Below are positions 1-6,990 of a stretch of 11,886 nt of DNA, one piece after another; position 1 is the stretch's first letter; every line of letters starts with the position of its first letter. Origin of the DNA: JBAYJM01 sp041665065 (GTDB lineage Bacteria > Patescibacteriota > Patescibacteriia > 2-01-FULL-39-33); the NCBI GenBank assembly GCA_041665065.1, contig JBAYJM010000024.1:1-11886 (forward strand), read 5' to 3'. The translations under genes and the position numbers were made by a program. The notes under the pieces are model-generated. The model was not told the DNA's origin. It saw only the letters and a program-made list of their open reading frames with translations, and made no database searches.

Positions 1-1
1 A

Positions 2-121
2 ATTTCTCAGGCCAAGGAAATAATGTTGGCCGCAGTAACGGGACTGGCTCTAGTATTTTTATCTTATTCAATACTGGCACTTATTAATCCTGGATTGCTG
101 ACGATAACCATGCCTAAGCTA
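2..121 (+). repeat. Pilin-module repeat, copy 1 (partial)
   Basis: This encodes the loop and second helix of the shared module, from ISQAKEIM to TITMPKL. Against copy 2 (1068-1187) I count 10 base differences over 120 positions, and every one is synonymous. The matching upstream half lies outside the window. Confidence 0.9.
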
Positions 122-778
122 CAACAAATATGCTACCTTGGAAAATTAGAATTGCCCGAGGCAAAAATAAGCTTAGAAGGCAATGGCAGTGCTGGTGATT
201 TATCACGAAGCACCAGATCCACACAGCAAGTAAAAGAGGAGGTAAAAAAACTTTGTAATGGAAACGGCTATATTGATTTTCAAAGTAATTACATACCTCC
301 AAATCAAGCTGCGAATTTTACTGATCAGCAGTTAACATTGTTTGAACAGATTGGCAATGATCCCAGATGGGGTAATTCTGTAATAAACCCAGAACTGCTT
401 ATGGCAATAGCTTCGCAGGAATCACAGGGAAATTCAAACGCTGAAAGCAGTATGGGAGCTCTTGGACTAATGCAAGTATTACCTAGCACCGTGGGACTCT
501 CAAGAGATCAGTTATTGGGACCCCAGAGTGACGCCAACAATATTTGGGCTGCAGCAAATTATATACATGAAATAGAGACTTCCCATAATGAATTTACTTT
601 TTCTGATATATTAGCTTCTTACAATGGCGGAGCCTCTGATGCACCCGGAAAAGCAATGTCACCCAGCAATGACTGCCCAGGCGTATATTCTTATCAATGC
701 TGTAATGAACCGGGCGGATTAGTGGAAACCCAAAATTATGTCTATAGCGTAACATCTTACTATAATGGACTCAAATAA
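2..778 (+). CDS. VirB2-like pilin module fused to lytic transglycosylase (5' partial)
   Basis: The reading frame is open from base 2, so the ATG at 23 is internal and the true start lies left of the window. The first visible residues match the cytoplasmic loop and second membrane helix of the two downstream paralogues (bases 2-121). Numbering from the ATG at 23, a variable linker follows, then an SLT-type lytic transglycosylase domain at about residues 105-250. Its catalytic glutamate is E133 in ASQESQGN, with the GALGLMQ motif at 145-151 and the SYNGG motif at 199-203. The family cleaves peptidoglycan glycan strands. The helix places the domain outside the cytoplasmic membrane, so the protein resembles a VirB2-VirB1 fusion. 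Cysteines at 37, 78, 218, 226 and 227 could form disulfides. The gene overlaps the next one by 14 bases, which suggests coupled translation. The domain call is secure; the link to secretion rests on context. Confidence 0.9.
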   Translation: MSQAKEIMLAAVTGLALVFLSYSILALINPGLLTITMPKLQQICYLGKLELPEAKISLEGNGSAGDLSRSTRSTQQVKEEVKKLCNGNGYIDFQSNYIPPNQAANFTDQQLTLFEQIGNDPRWGNSVINPELLMAIASQESQGNSNAESSMGALGLMQVLPSTVGLSRDQLLGPQSDANNIWAAANYIHEIETSHNEFTFSDILASYNGGASDAPGKAMSPSNDCPGVYSYQCCNEPGGLVETQNYVYSVTSYYNGLK

Positions 779-1736
779 AAATAATAGGTATAAAACCTTT
801 ACAATTGGACTGCTCCTATCGCTGTTTATTTTAATTCCCGCAATTAGCCATGCTGCATCCGCCCCGGCACCAGCGCCAAAAGAAGCTGGCTATCAGCTAA
901 ATGTTCCCATAGGAAATATAAAAAGTATTGATCCAGAAGACAAAAATATCCTAGGCAATTATATTAAAACTTGGTATGGCTTTTTAGTGGCAATTGCTGG
1001 TATTTTAGCAACCTTAATGATAATGTATGCGGGAGTTAAGTGGGTAACATCTAGAGGAGGCGGAGCAATTTCTCAGGCGAAAGAAATAATGTTAGCCGCA
1101 GTAACGGGACTGGCCTTAGTTTTTTTATCTTATTCAATACTGGCACTTATTAATCCTGGATTGCTGACTATAACCATGCCCAAATTAGATGATATTAAGT
1201 ATAGTGGACAGCTTGAATTACCAGGATCAATAGGCAATCTTACTTTTAACGATGATGGCACTGTGATTTCAAAACCACCATCTTCTAGCAACTCTCAACC
1301 AGCCGATTCACAAAATGACCCCAATTCCCAAGTTATAAGATGGCTTGAAACCGCTGAATTTCCACCCGGCTACACTGGTGATTCAGAGCCCACTCTTCCA
1401 ACTCCCCCGTCCGGCATAGGATTTAATATTGAACTTGAACCAGCCCAAAGACAAGCCTTCATTGATTCCTGGCTTGATATTTCACAGACACTTGGAACCA
1501 CCTTTACTCCCGGGACTCAACCGGCAACTTTCTATGCAATGACTTATTCTGAATTAAGAAGAGAATTTCCAGATGCTACAATTTTACCCCTACACTTGAC
1601 CGGAGATGAGCTTACAAGTGAAACAATGCGAACGGCAGTAGAAAGATTTCAGAATTTATATTCTGCAGTAGCTACAATTAGAACTGGAAATGTAGACGGA
1701 ATGCCATGGGGAGCATTTATTATTGAAAAAAAATGA
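765..1736 (+). CDS. VirB2-like pilin module with unrecognised C-terminal domain
   Basis: This is a 323-residue protein. A signal peptide covers about residues 1-30, with probable cleavage after AISHA. Two transmembrane helices lie at about 71-91 and 107-131, and the loop between them carries K92, R97 and K106. Positive-inside topology puts both termini outside the membrane, as in VirB2/TrbC pilins. Residues 66-141 are identical to residues 102-177 of the next gene. A Pro/Ser/Asn-rich linker (about 155-220) leads to a domain at about 222-323 that I do not recognise. It has no visible SLT, M15, NlpC/P60, amidase or LysM motif. The chosen ATG lies inside the 3' end of the previous gene, fits the signal peptide directly, and has no clear Shine-Dalgarno. 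By analogy with its neighbours the tail may bind or act on cell wall, but that is inference. Confidence 0.85.
   Translation: MDSNKNNRYKTFTIGLLLSLFILIPAISHAASAPAPAPKEAGYQLNVPIGNIKSIDPEDKNILGNYIKTWYGFLVAIAGILATLMIMYAGVKWVTSRGGGAISQAKEIMLAAVTGLALVFLSYSILALINPGLLTITMPKLDDIKYSGQLELPGSIGNLTFNDDGTVISKPPSSSNSQPADSQNDPNSQVIRWLETAEFPPGYTGDSEPTLPTPPSGIGFNIELEPAQRQAFIDSWLDISQTLGTTFTPGTQPATFYAMTYSELRREFPDATILPLHLTGDELTSETMRTAVERFQNLYSAVATIRTGNVDGMPWGAFIIEKK
960..1187 (+). repeat. Pilin-module repeat, copy 2
   Basis: This encodes 76 residues from YIKTWYG to TITMPKL. It is identical in protein to copy 3 but differs from it at about 25 of 228 bases, in 23 codons, all synonymous. Weaker similarity extends left (NVPIG against NVSIG) and right (DDI-YSG). 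Confidence 0.93.
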
Positions 1737-2728
1737 AAAAAATAATTTACAGTTTAATTTTATTTTGGCTTTTTTTAATGCCAGTTAGTCTTTATGCCCA
1801 AACCGCCACCGATTGTATTAAAACAACCTGCGAACCACTAAAACAAACTGACTGTGGACAAGAGTGTAAGATTAAATACGATATCTGCGTGCAAAATTGC
1901 AATGCCAAAGATCAAGCTACCCAGACAAAAACGAACGAAAAAGTCAAAGATAATTCAAAATATTATTTCACTCCAAACGTTTCCATAGGAGAAATTAGGG
2001 GCAATATTGAGGTTAGTCCAGATTTATTAGGAAAATACATTAAAACTTGGTACGGCTTCTTGGTGGCCATCGCTGGTATCTTAGCGACTTTAATGATAAT
2101 GTATGCGGGAGTTAAGTGGGTAACATCTCGAGGAGGCGGAGCAATTTCTCAGGCGAAAGAAATAATGTTAGCGGCTGTAACTGGATTGGCCTTAGTTTTT
2201 TTATCTTATTCCATATTAGCGCTTATCAATCCAGGGTTGCTGACGATAACCATGCCTAAACTGGACGATATCCAATATAGTGGGGATTTTTTACTGCCAT
2301 CTGGAAATATGGGTGAACTAGATGCGGATGGAGTTGGAGGTGGGGGTGGCAATATTCCAGCCGCAGATCCAACAACGTTAGTTGGTTCAAGTAATATAAA
2401 CGATTTTCAAGCTAAGCCAGAATTGATAACAGCGGCCGAAAGCTTAATAAATCAACTAAGAGAAGAAGGTAAATTACCAGAAGGATTTCATTTTACTAAT
2501 GCCTATAGAAATGATCCCGGTTCATGGCACATTTCTGGACTAGCCGTTGATATGACATGGCCAGGAATTACCAGGGAATCAGCAACTGCTTTTGTAAATG
2601 AAGTACGGCGAATTAATCCTAATTTTACAACCATAATAGAATTTGACGGTGAATACGGATCACACTGGCGAGAAGGCGGAGTTCACCTAGACTTAAGACC
2701 AATAGAACAACACCGAAACCTAGACTAA
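1733..2728 (+). CDS. VirB2-like pilin module fused to M15-type zinc peptidase
   Basis: This is a 331-residue protein. A signal peptide covers about 1-22 (cleavage near YAQ). A cysteine-rich segment follows with C28, C33, C41, C45, C52 and C56. The shared two-helix module has helices at about 107-127 and 143-167, and a Gly-rich linker occupies about 190-210. The C-terminal domain (about 222-325) fits the M15 D-Ala-D-Ala carboxypeptidase/endopeptidase group (Peptidase_M15_3 type). SWHISGLAVD supplies ligands H266 and D273, and GGVHLDLRP supplies H319; H311 lies close by. The family cleaves peptidoglycan cross-links or stem peptides. The ATG overlaps the previous stop as ATGA, so translation is probably coupled. 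The cysteine region is absent from the middle paralogue. The exact bond cleaved cannot be told from sequence. Confidence 0.88.
   Translation: MKKIIYSLILFWLFLMPVSLYAQTATDCIKTTCEPLKQTDCGQECKIKYDICVQNCNAKDQATQTKTNEKVKDNSKYYFTPNVSIGEIRGNIEVSPDLLGKYIKTWYGFLVAIAGILATLMIMYAGVKWVTSRGGGAISQAKEIMLAAVTGLALVFLSYSILALINPGLLTITMPKLDDIQYSGDFLLPSGNMGELDADGVGGGGGNIPAADPTTLVGSSNINDFQAKPELITAAESLINQLREEGKLPEGFHFTNAYRNDPGSWHISGLAVDMTWPGITRESATAFVNEVRRINPNFTTIIEFDGEYGSHWREGGVHLDLRPIEQHRNLD
2036..2263 (+). repeat. Pilin-module repeat, copy 3
   Basis: Same module as copy 2. The longest base-identical runs against copy 2 are about 39 and 43 bases, separated by a single AGA/CGA change. They cover the end of helix 1 and the cytoplasmic loop. 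The synonymous differences cluster on either side of these runs. Confidence 0.93.
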
Positions 2729-2730
2729 CA

Positions 2731-4071
2731 ATGACCAAAAACCAAAACATTTTTACCTGCACCAACTGTGGTGCCCAATATTCCAAATGGCAAGGGCGCT
2801 GTTTAGAGTGCGGAAAATGGAGCACGATTGTCGAAGAGGAAAAAAAAGACACCAAAATAAATACTTCAGTAAAGCCAGACTCCCCCATTATTCTCAGTGA
2901 ATTAAAAAACGACGCTCATTTTAGAATTAAAACAAATATCGAAGAATTAGACAGGGTGCTTGGCGGTGGAATTGTAAAAGGATCTTTAATTTTATTGGGA
3001 GGAGATCCGGGGATTGGTAAATCAACTCTCGCTCTGCAAATTGCCCAGAGTATCACAAACACTTTATACATTTCAGGCGAAGAATCAGCCAACCAAGTTA
3101 AAATAAGAGCGGATAGGCTCAACCTTCAGTCGACTAAATTAAATTTTTTAGCCCAAACAGACATTGATAAAATAACAGCGACTGCAATTGCCTTAAAGCC
3201 AAGTTTGGTTATTATTGACTCAATCCAAACAATCACATCCGATGAAGCATCTTCCGGTCCTGGTACAATAGCGCAAATAACCTCATGCGCCGGAAAGCTA
3301 ATCGCTCTAGCCAAAAATTATGACATTCCTGTAATTATAATCGGACACGTAACCAAAGATGGCTTGGTGGCCGGTCCCAAAACACTTGAACACCTCGTTG
3401 ACGCCGTTTTATATTTAGAAAATGACAATCAAAATTATTATAAAATTCTCAGAGGAACAAAAAACCGCTTCGGATCAACCGGAGAAATCGGCATTTTTGA
3501 AATGAGTTCTCAAGGCTTGGTTGAAGTTAAAAATCCGACCGAAATATTTATAGAAGGACAGGATAGTAATCATCCGGGACGTGCTATGAGTGCGATCATA
3601 GAAGGTACCAGACCCTTCCTGGTTGAAATTCAAGCCTTAGTATCAAAAACAGTTTTTGGCTATCCCCAAAGAAAATCATCTGGCTATGATTTAAACAGAC
3701 TTCAAATGATTATCGCCGTAATTTCAAAAATAGCTAAAGTCAATTTAAGTAATCAGGATATATATCTTAATATTGCCGGTGGCATAAAAACCAAAGACAC
3801 TGCCGTTGATTTAGCCGTTGCATTGGCAATTATCTCGGCATTTTATGACATAATTATTGATCACAAATGCCTAATTATTGGTGAGATTGGTCTTTCGGGT
3901 GAAGTAAGAAACATCCCCCAGCTAGACAAAAGAATAAACGAAGGCAAAAAACTAAAATTTACAAAAATTATTACGCCCCAATCCAAGGGCAACAAAGATA
4001 ATTTAATTGTTCAAATTAATGATATTAAAGAAGCAATAAAAATTATTAACACTACTCCCGATGGGAAGTAA
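2731..4071 (+). CDS. radA: DNA repair/recombination ATPase RadA
   Basis: This is a complete 446-residue RadA (Sms), the usual length. Domains in order are a four-cysteine zinc finger (C10, C13, C24, C27); a RecA-like ATPase with Walker A GGDPGIGKST at 90-99 and Walker B LVIIDS at 159-164; the RadA-specific KNRFG motif at 244-248; and a Lon-protease-like C-terminal domain including GEIGLSGEVR at 384-393. RadA is a cytoplasmic helicase-like enzyme that promotes branch migration in recombination and, in transformable bacteria, integration of imported DNA. The start lies 2 bases after the stop of the pilin-M15 fusion, with no clear Shine-Dalgarno, so it is probably translated from the same message. 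Its 3' end overlaps the convergent recG by 20 bases. Assignment is near certain; a functional tie to the pilin fusions is inference from position. Confidence 0.98.
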   Translation: MTKNQNIFTCTNCGAQYSKWQGRCLECGKWSTIVEEEKKDTKINTSVKPDSPIILSELKNDAHFRIKTNIEELDRVLGGGIVKGSLILLGGDPGIGKSTLALQIAQSITNTLYISGEESANQVKIRADRLNLQSTKLNFLAQTDIDKITATAIALKPSLVIIDSIQTITSDEASSGPGTIAQITSCAGKLIALAKNYDIPVIIIGHVTKDGLVAGPKTLEHLVDAVLYLENDNQNYYKILRGTKNRFGSTGEIGIFEMSSQGLVEVKNPTEIFIEGQDSNHPGRAMSAIIEGTRPFLVEIQALVSKTVFGYPQRKSSGYDLNRLQMIIAVISKIAKVNLSNQDIYLNIAGGIKTKDTAVDLAVALAIISAFYDIIIDHKCLIIGEIGLSGEVRNIPQLDKRINEGKKLKFTKIITPQSKGNKDNLIVQINDIKEAIKIINTTPDGK

Positions 4072-6091
4072 ATCCCATTTCTCCCATTTTTTGCCGCAAA
4101 GCATCAATTAATTTTTCATCTCCCCTTTCAATACACCACTTGGCCCAATCTTGGGCTTTTTTTGTTGTAGACAAATCTTTAATATCGGCGATTTTAAGAT
4201 CCATGCGACCAGACTGCTGAGTTGACAATACTGATCCTGAGCCCCTAAGTTCCAAATCAAAATTAGCCAGTTCAAATCCGTCATTGCATGATTCCAAATA
4301 TTTTAATCTCTTTAAAATATTTTCGTCATCTGCTTCGCTAAACAAAAAACAATAGGATTGCGACTCACCCCTTCCAACTCTCCCCCTAAATTGATGCAAT
4401 TGTGCCAAACCAAATCTTTCTGCGCCCTCTATCATCATCACCGAGGCATTAGGCACATCAATTCCCACTTCGATCACAGAGGTAGAAACTAGAATTTTTA
4501 TTTTATTTTCCATAAACTTTTTCATTACTTCTTCCTTTTCATCTGACTTCATTTTGCCATGAAGCAAGCCGACTGAAATGTTTGGAAAAATCTCTTTGTC
4601 GAGCCTCTCAAACTCCTCTTTTACTGATTTGAATCCAAGAATATCTGAAGGATCAATGAGAGGACAAATAACAAAAATCTGTCTTCCTTCTCCGATTTGT
4701 TTTTTTATAAAATCATACGCTAATTTTCTCTTTTCGGGAGCTACAACTTTTGTAATAATCGGCTTTCTTCCTTTCGGCATCTGTCTAATTATCGAGACAT
4801 CAAGGTCGCCATATATAATCAATGCCAAAGAACGCGGAATCGGCGTAGCAGTCAAAGATAAAAAATGCGGGCTTGACTTTGCTTTTTGTTTTAGTTGTTG
4901 CCTCTGCTCAACGCCAAAACGATGTTGTTCATCAATAATAACTAGCGCCAATTTTTTAAATTTTACTTTATTTTGAATTAAAGCATGGGTGCCAATAGTT
5001 AAATCAGCCTCTCCTTTTTCAATTTTGGCCAACAAATCACTTTCCGAAATTTTTTCTCCATTAAAATATTTTTGCGCTCGGCAAAGCAACGCAATATTTA
5101 TTTTTTTGCCAAACAACTTTAAAGCTGATTGGTAATGCTGAGTTGCCAAAATTTCTGTTGGCGTCATAATCACTGATTGCTTGCTATTATTTGCAACAGT
5201 AAATATTGCCATAAAAGCAACGATTGTCTTTCCGCTTCCCACGTCTCCCTCCAACATCCTATTCATTGGTGTTGTCTTTTGAAGATCTTGAATAATTTCC
5301 CAAGCGGATTTTTTTTGATCAATTGTCAAATCAAATGATAAACTATTGACGAATTTTTTTATTAACAGTTCATCAAATTTTATCGAATCGGATTTTAAGG
5401 CACTGATTTGTTTTTTATAAAGCTGGGAAGCAAACTGCATGAAAAAAAGCTCATCAAATGACAACCGCTGTCTTGCCTTTTCTGTATTAATATCACTGGA
5501 AGGAAAATGCGCCTCTTTTAATGCCGAAGGCAATGAAAGATACTTTTCCGCCAAAATTATTTCCTTTGGCAAATACTCCTTAATATCTATTTGATCGAGA
5601 CATATTTTTAATAATGTCCTTAACTGTTTTTGTGTCACACCAGCCGTAAGATGATATATCGGCAAGATACCAATTTTCTGACTTGACTCGTTTTGAGAAT
5701 AAGAAGGCGAGCTCAAATACAAATCAAAATCGCTGCCGGCAACCTTTCCGCTAACACATAACCTTTGGCCGACTTTAATATTTTTTACAACCCACGGTTG
5801 ATTAAACCAAAGTAATTTAATAGTACCGGAGTCATCTGAAATTAAAGCCTCCACTAATGCCTTTCTTTTAAATCTTGTTCTCTTGCTATTAATCATTTCC
5901 ACTGTTCCGCAGATATTAGCATAATCTCCCAACCGTAATTTATCAATCGGCAGATGCTGATAATTCTCATATCTGAAGGGCAAATAAAAAATGAGATCGC
6001 GAACGGTCTCAATTTCTATATATTTAAGCCTACTGATTAATGCCTTGCCAATCTTACTTATGTGACTCACTTTTGTTTCCAGGCTCCACAT
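4052..6091 (-). CDS. recG: ATP-dependent DNA helicase RecG
   Basis: This is a complete 679-residue RecG, the usual length. An N-terminal wedge/OB-fold region spans about 50-135. A superfamily 2 helicase core follows: Walker A EGDVGSGKT at 281-289, DEQH box at 387-390 followed by RFGVEQR, TATPIPRSL at 414-422, and HQFRGRVGRGE at 566-576. The C-terminal TRG-like region includes LRGSGSVLSTQQSG at 615-628. RecG remodels stalled forks and Holliday junctions in the cytoplasm. Several usually conserved spots differ. CRAQK (337-341) stands where LTGS-type residues are common, and LRGSGSVLSTQQ replaces the usual LRGPGEFLGTRQ. The ATG at 6091 lies 17 bases downstream of tRNA-Arg with no clear Shine-Dalgarno, so the gene may be read through from the tRNA. 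The tail overlaps convergent radA by 20 bases. Confidence 0.97.
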   Translation of the reverse strand: MWSLETKVSHISKIGKALISRLKYIEIETVRDLIFYLPFRYENYQHLPIDKLRLGDYANICGTVEMINSKRTRFKRKALVEALISDDSGTIKLLWFNQPWVVKNIKVGQRLCVSGKVAGSDFDLYLSSPSYSQNESSQKIGILPIYHLTAGVTQKQLRTLLKICLDQIDIKEYLPKEIILAEKYLSLPSALKEAHFPSSDINTEKARQRLSFDELFFMQFASQLYKKQISALKSDSIKFDELLIKKFVNSLSFDLTIDQKKSAWEIIQDLQKTTPMNRMLEGDVGSGKTIVAFMAIFTVANNSKQSVIMTPTEILATQHYQSALKLFGKKINIALLCRAQKYFNGEKISESDLLAKIEKGEADLTIGTHALIQNKVKFKKLALVIIDEQHRFGVEQRQQLKQKAKSSPHFLSLTATPIPRSLALIIYGDLDVSIIRQMPKGRKPIITKVVAPEKRKLAYDFIKKQIGEGRQIFVICPLIDPSDILGFKSVKEEFERLDKEIFPNISVGLLHGKMKSDEKEEVMKKFMENKIKILVSTSVIEVGIDVPNASVMMIEGAERFGLAQLHQFRGRVGRGESQSYCFLFSEADDENILKRLKYLESCNDGFELANFDLELRGSGSVLSTQQSGRMDLKIADIKDLSTTKKAQDWAKWCIERGDEKLIDALRQKMGEMGFTSHRE
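4061..4092 (+). terminator. Weak candidate terminator after radA
   Basis: ATGGGA at 4061-4066 can pair with TCCCAT at 4073-4078 (6-base loop) or with a second TCCCAT at 4082-4087, the latter followed directly by a T run ending at 4092. The radA stop lies in the loop. The stem is short, so this is a weak call. In the opposite direction no T run follows, so it would not serve recG. Confidence 0.3.
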
Positions 6092-6108
6092 GTTTTTATA
6101 GATAATAA

Positions 6109-6182
6109 TGTGCCCGAGAGGATTTGAACCTCTGATCTCCAGCTCCGCAAGCTGACGCTTTATCCAGCTAAGCTACGGGCAC
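6109..6182 (-). tRNA. tRNA-Arg, anticodon GCG
   Basis: The 74-nt cloverleaf closes fully: acceptor GTGCCCG/CGGGCAC, D-arm GCTT...AAGC with GGATA, anticodon stem TCAGC/GCTGG around loop TTGCGGA, T-arm AGAGG-TTCAAAT-CCTCT, discriminator A. Anticodon GCG reads CGC/CGU arginine codons. Most bacteria use ACG, deaminated to ICG, in this position. CCA is not encoded. It sits 6 bases after the stop of the upstream membrane-protein gene and 17 bases before recG. Confidence 0.93.
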
Positions 6183-6188
6183 AAACAA

Positions 6189-6695
6189 TTACAATTTAAG
6201 CCAACGGCGGAGCCTGTCAGATATTGGTTCAGCTTCTCTTTCCAAATCTTCTCTTAAATATTTAAGTAAAAATTTTCTTATCTCTAAGGCGTCCTGCCCA
6301 TCCAATGGCACAGCCAATCTTCCTTTCAATGGGTTTCTAAATTGCAAATATAAATTTTTAATGCCAACCTCTTCATAAACAATAAAAAAATAATCAAACT
6401 CCCTAAAAAAATGATACTTCTTTCCTATCCTGATGCCATCAGCGGTAATTGTAAAAGCAACTATTTCGGAATTCAAATTATTATAAAGAAGGACAACAAG
6501 ATAAAACAAAATCAAAAACATTCCAAAAGTAATGTTATTATCAAAATAACACCACACCACAGCCAAAACCAACAAGATAAGAGAAACAACATACCAAGCG
6601 ACTGTCTTTTCATGTCTAAAATATTCTTGATACCTCCATGAAAATTTTACTTCGCTGACTTGCTGAGGTAAATTATTTTTTGCCTCCTGTTCCAT
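6189..6695 (-). CDS. Small two-helix membrane protein with PH-like tail
   Basis: This is a 168-residue protein with a hydrophilic N-terminus (1-32), two adjacent transmembrane helices (about 33-51 and 57-72) and a soluble tail (about 78-150) of predicted beta strands. That layout resembles bacterial PH-domain membrane proteins that are common and uncharacterised in Parcubacteria. Charged residues K30 and R27 before helix 1 suggest a cytoplasmic N-terminus, with the tail also cytoplasmic. No catalytic motif is visible. A purine-rich AGGAAGG lies about 10 bases upstream of the ATG, one of the better ribosome-binding sites in the window. The gene sits between tRNA-Ser(GCU) and tRNA-Arg. The PH-like fold is a guess from strand pattern; the function is unknown. 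Confidence 0.75.
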   Translation of the reverse strand: MEQEAKNNLPQQVSEVKFSWRYQEYFRHEKTVAWYVVSLILLVLAVVWCYFDNNITFGMFLILFYLVVLLYNNLNSEIVAFTITADGIRIGKKYHFFREFDYFFIVYEEVGIKNLYLQFRNPLKGRLAVPLDGQDALEIRKFLLKYLREDLEREAEPISDRLRRWLKL

Positions 6696-6718
6696 ATATT
6701 TTTGCCTTCCTATTTCTT

Positions 6719-6809
6719 CGGAGAGAGAGGGATTCGAACCCTCGGTATGCCAAAAGAGACATACGACGGTTTAGCAAACCGTTGCTTTCAGCCACTCAGC
6801 CATCTCTCC
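6719..6809 (-). tRNA. tRNA-Ser, anticodon GCU
   Basis: The 91-nt class II tRNA has acceptor GGAGAGA/TCTCTCC, anticodon stem ACGGT/ACCGT around TTGCTAA, a long variable arm, T-arm GAGGG-TTCGAAT-CCCTC and discriminator G. It reads AGC/AGU. CCA is not encoded. It follows tRNA-Ser(UGA) by 94 bases and precedes the membrane-protein gene by 23 bases. Confidence 0.96.
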
Positions 6810-6903
6810 ATGTCTATTCCCACAGTCTTGAAATAATTTGCGAAACTCTAGCTAAGTGTGTCCACATATTCACCCAGCCATATTTAACTGAATATTACTT
6901 CAT

Positions 6904-6990
6904 CGGAGAGGGTGGGATTCGAACCCACGGTCCCCGTGAAGGGACTTCAGTTTTCAAGACTGACGCATTCGACCACTCTGCCACCTCTCC
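6904..6990 (-). tRNA. tRNA-Ser, anticodon UGA
   Basis: The 87-nt class II tRNA has acceptor GGAGAGG/CCTCTCC, anticodon stem TCAGT/ACTGA around CTTGAAA, a long variable arm including GTCCC..GGGAC, T-arm GTGGG-TTCGAAT-CCCAC and discriminator G. It reads UCA and other UCN codons by wobble. CCA is not encoded. Confidence 0.96.

Noticed and set aside
114..302. Minus-strand open frames within the left arm (also 2625-2888, 2916-3122, 3126-3314)
   Set aside because: All are complements of strongly supported plus-strand domains and show no independent motif or ribosome-binding site.
1734..1736. Recoding of UGA as glycine
   Set aside because: UGA closes the middle pilin fusion and comF at sensible ends, and the next gene starts at the overlapping ATGA.
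2..2263. Repeated module as an insertion sequence, integron cassette or CRISPR-like repeat
   Set aside because: The repeats lie in frame inside coding regions, vary only at silent sites and lack inverted ends, attachment sites or regular short spacing.
4578..4976. Plus-strand open frame of 132 codons within recG
   Set aside because: It is antisense to conserved helicase motifs of recG, and its translation has no family-like features.
6810..6903. Small RNA or terminator between the two tRNA-Ser genes
   Set aside because: Only a trivial TGTG/CACA palindrome is present; there is no stable stem or T run.
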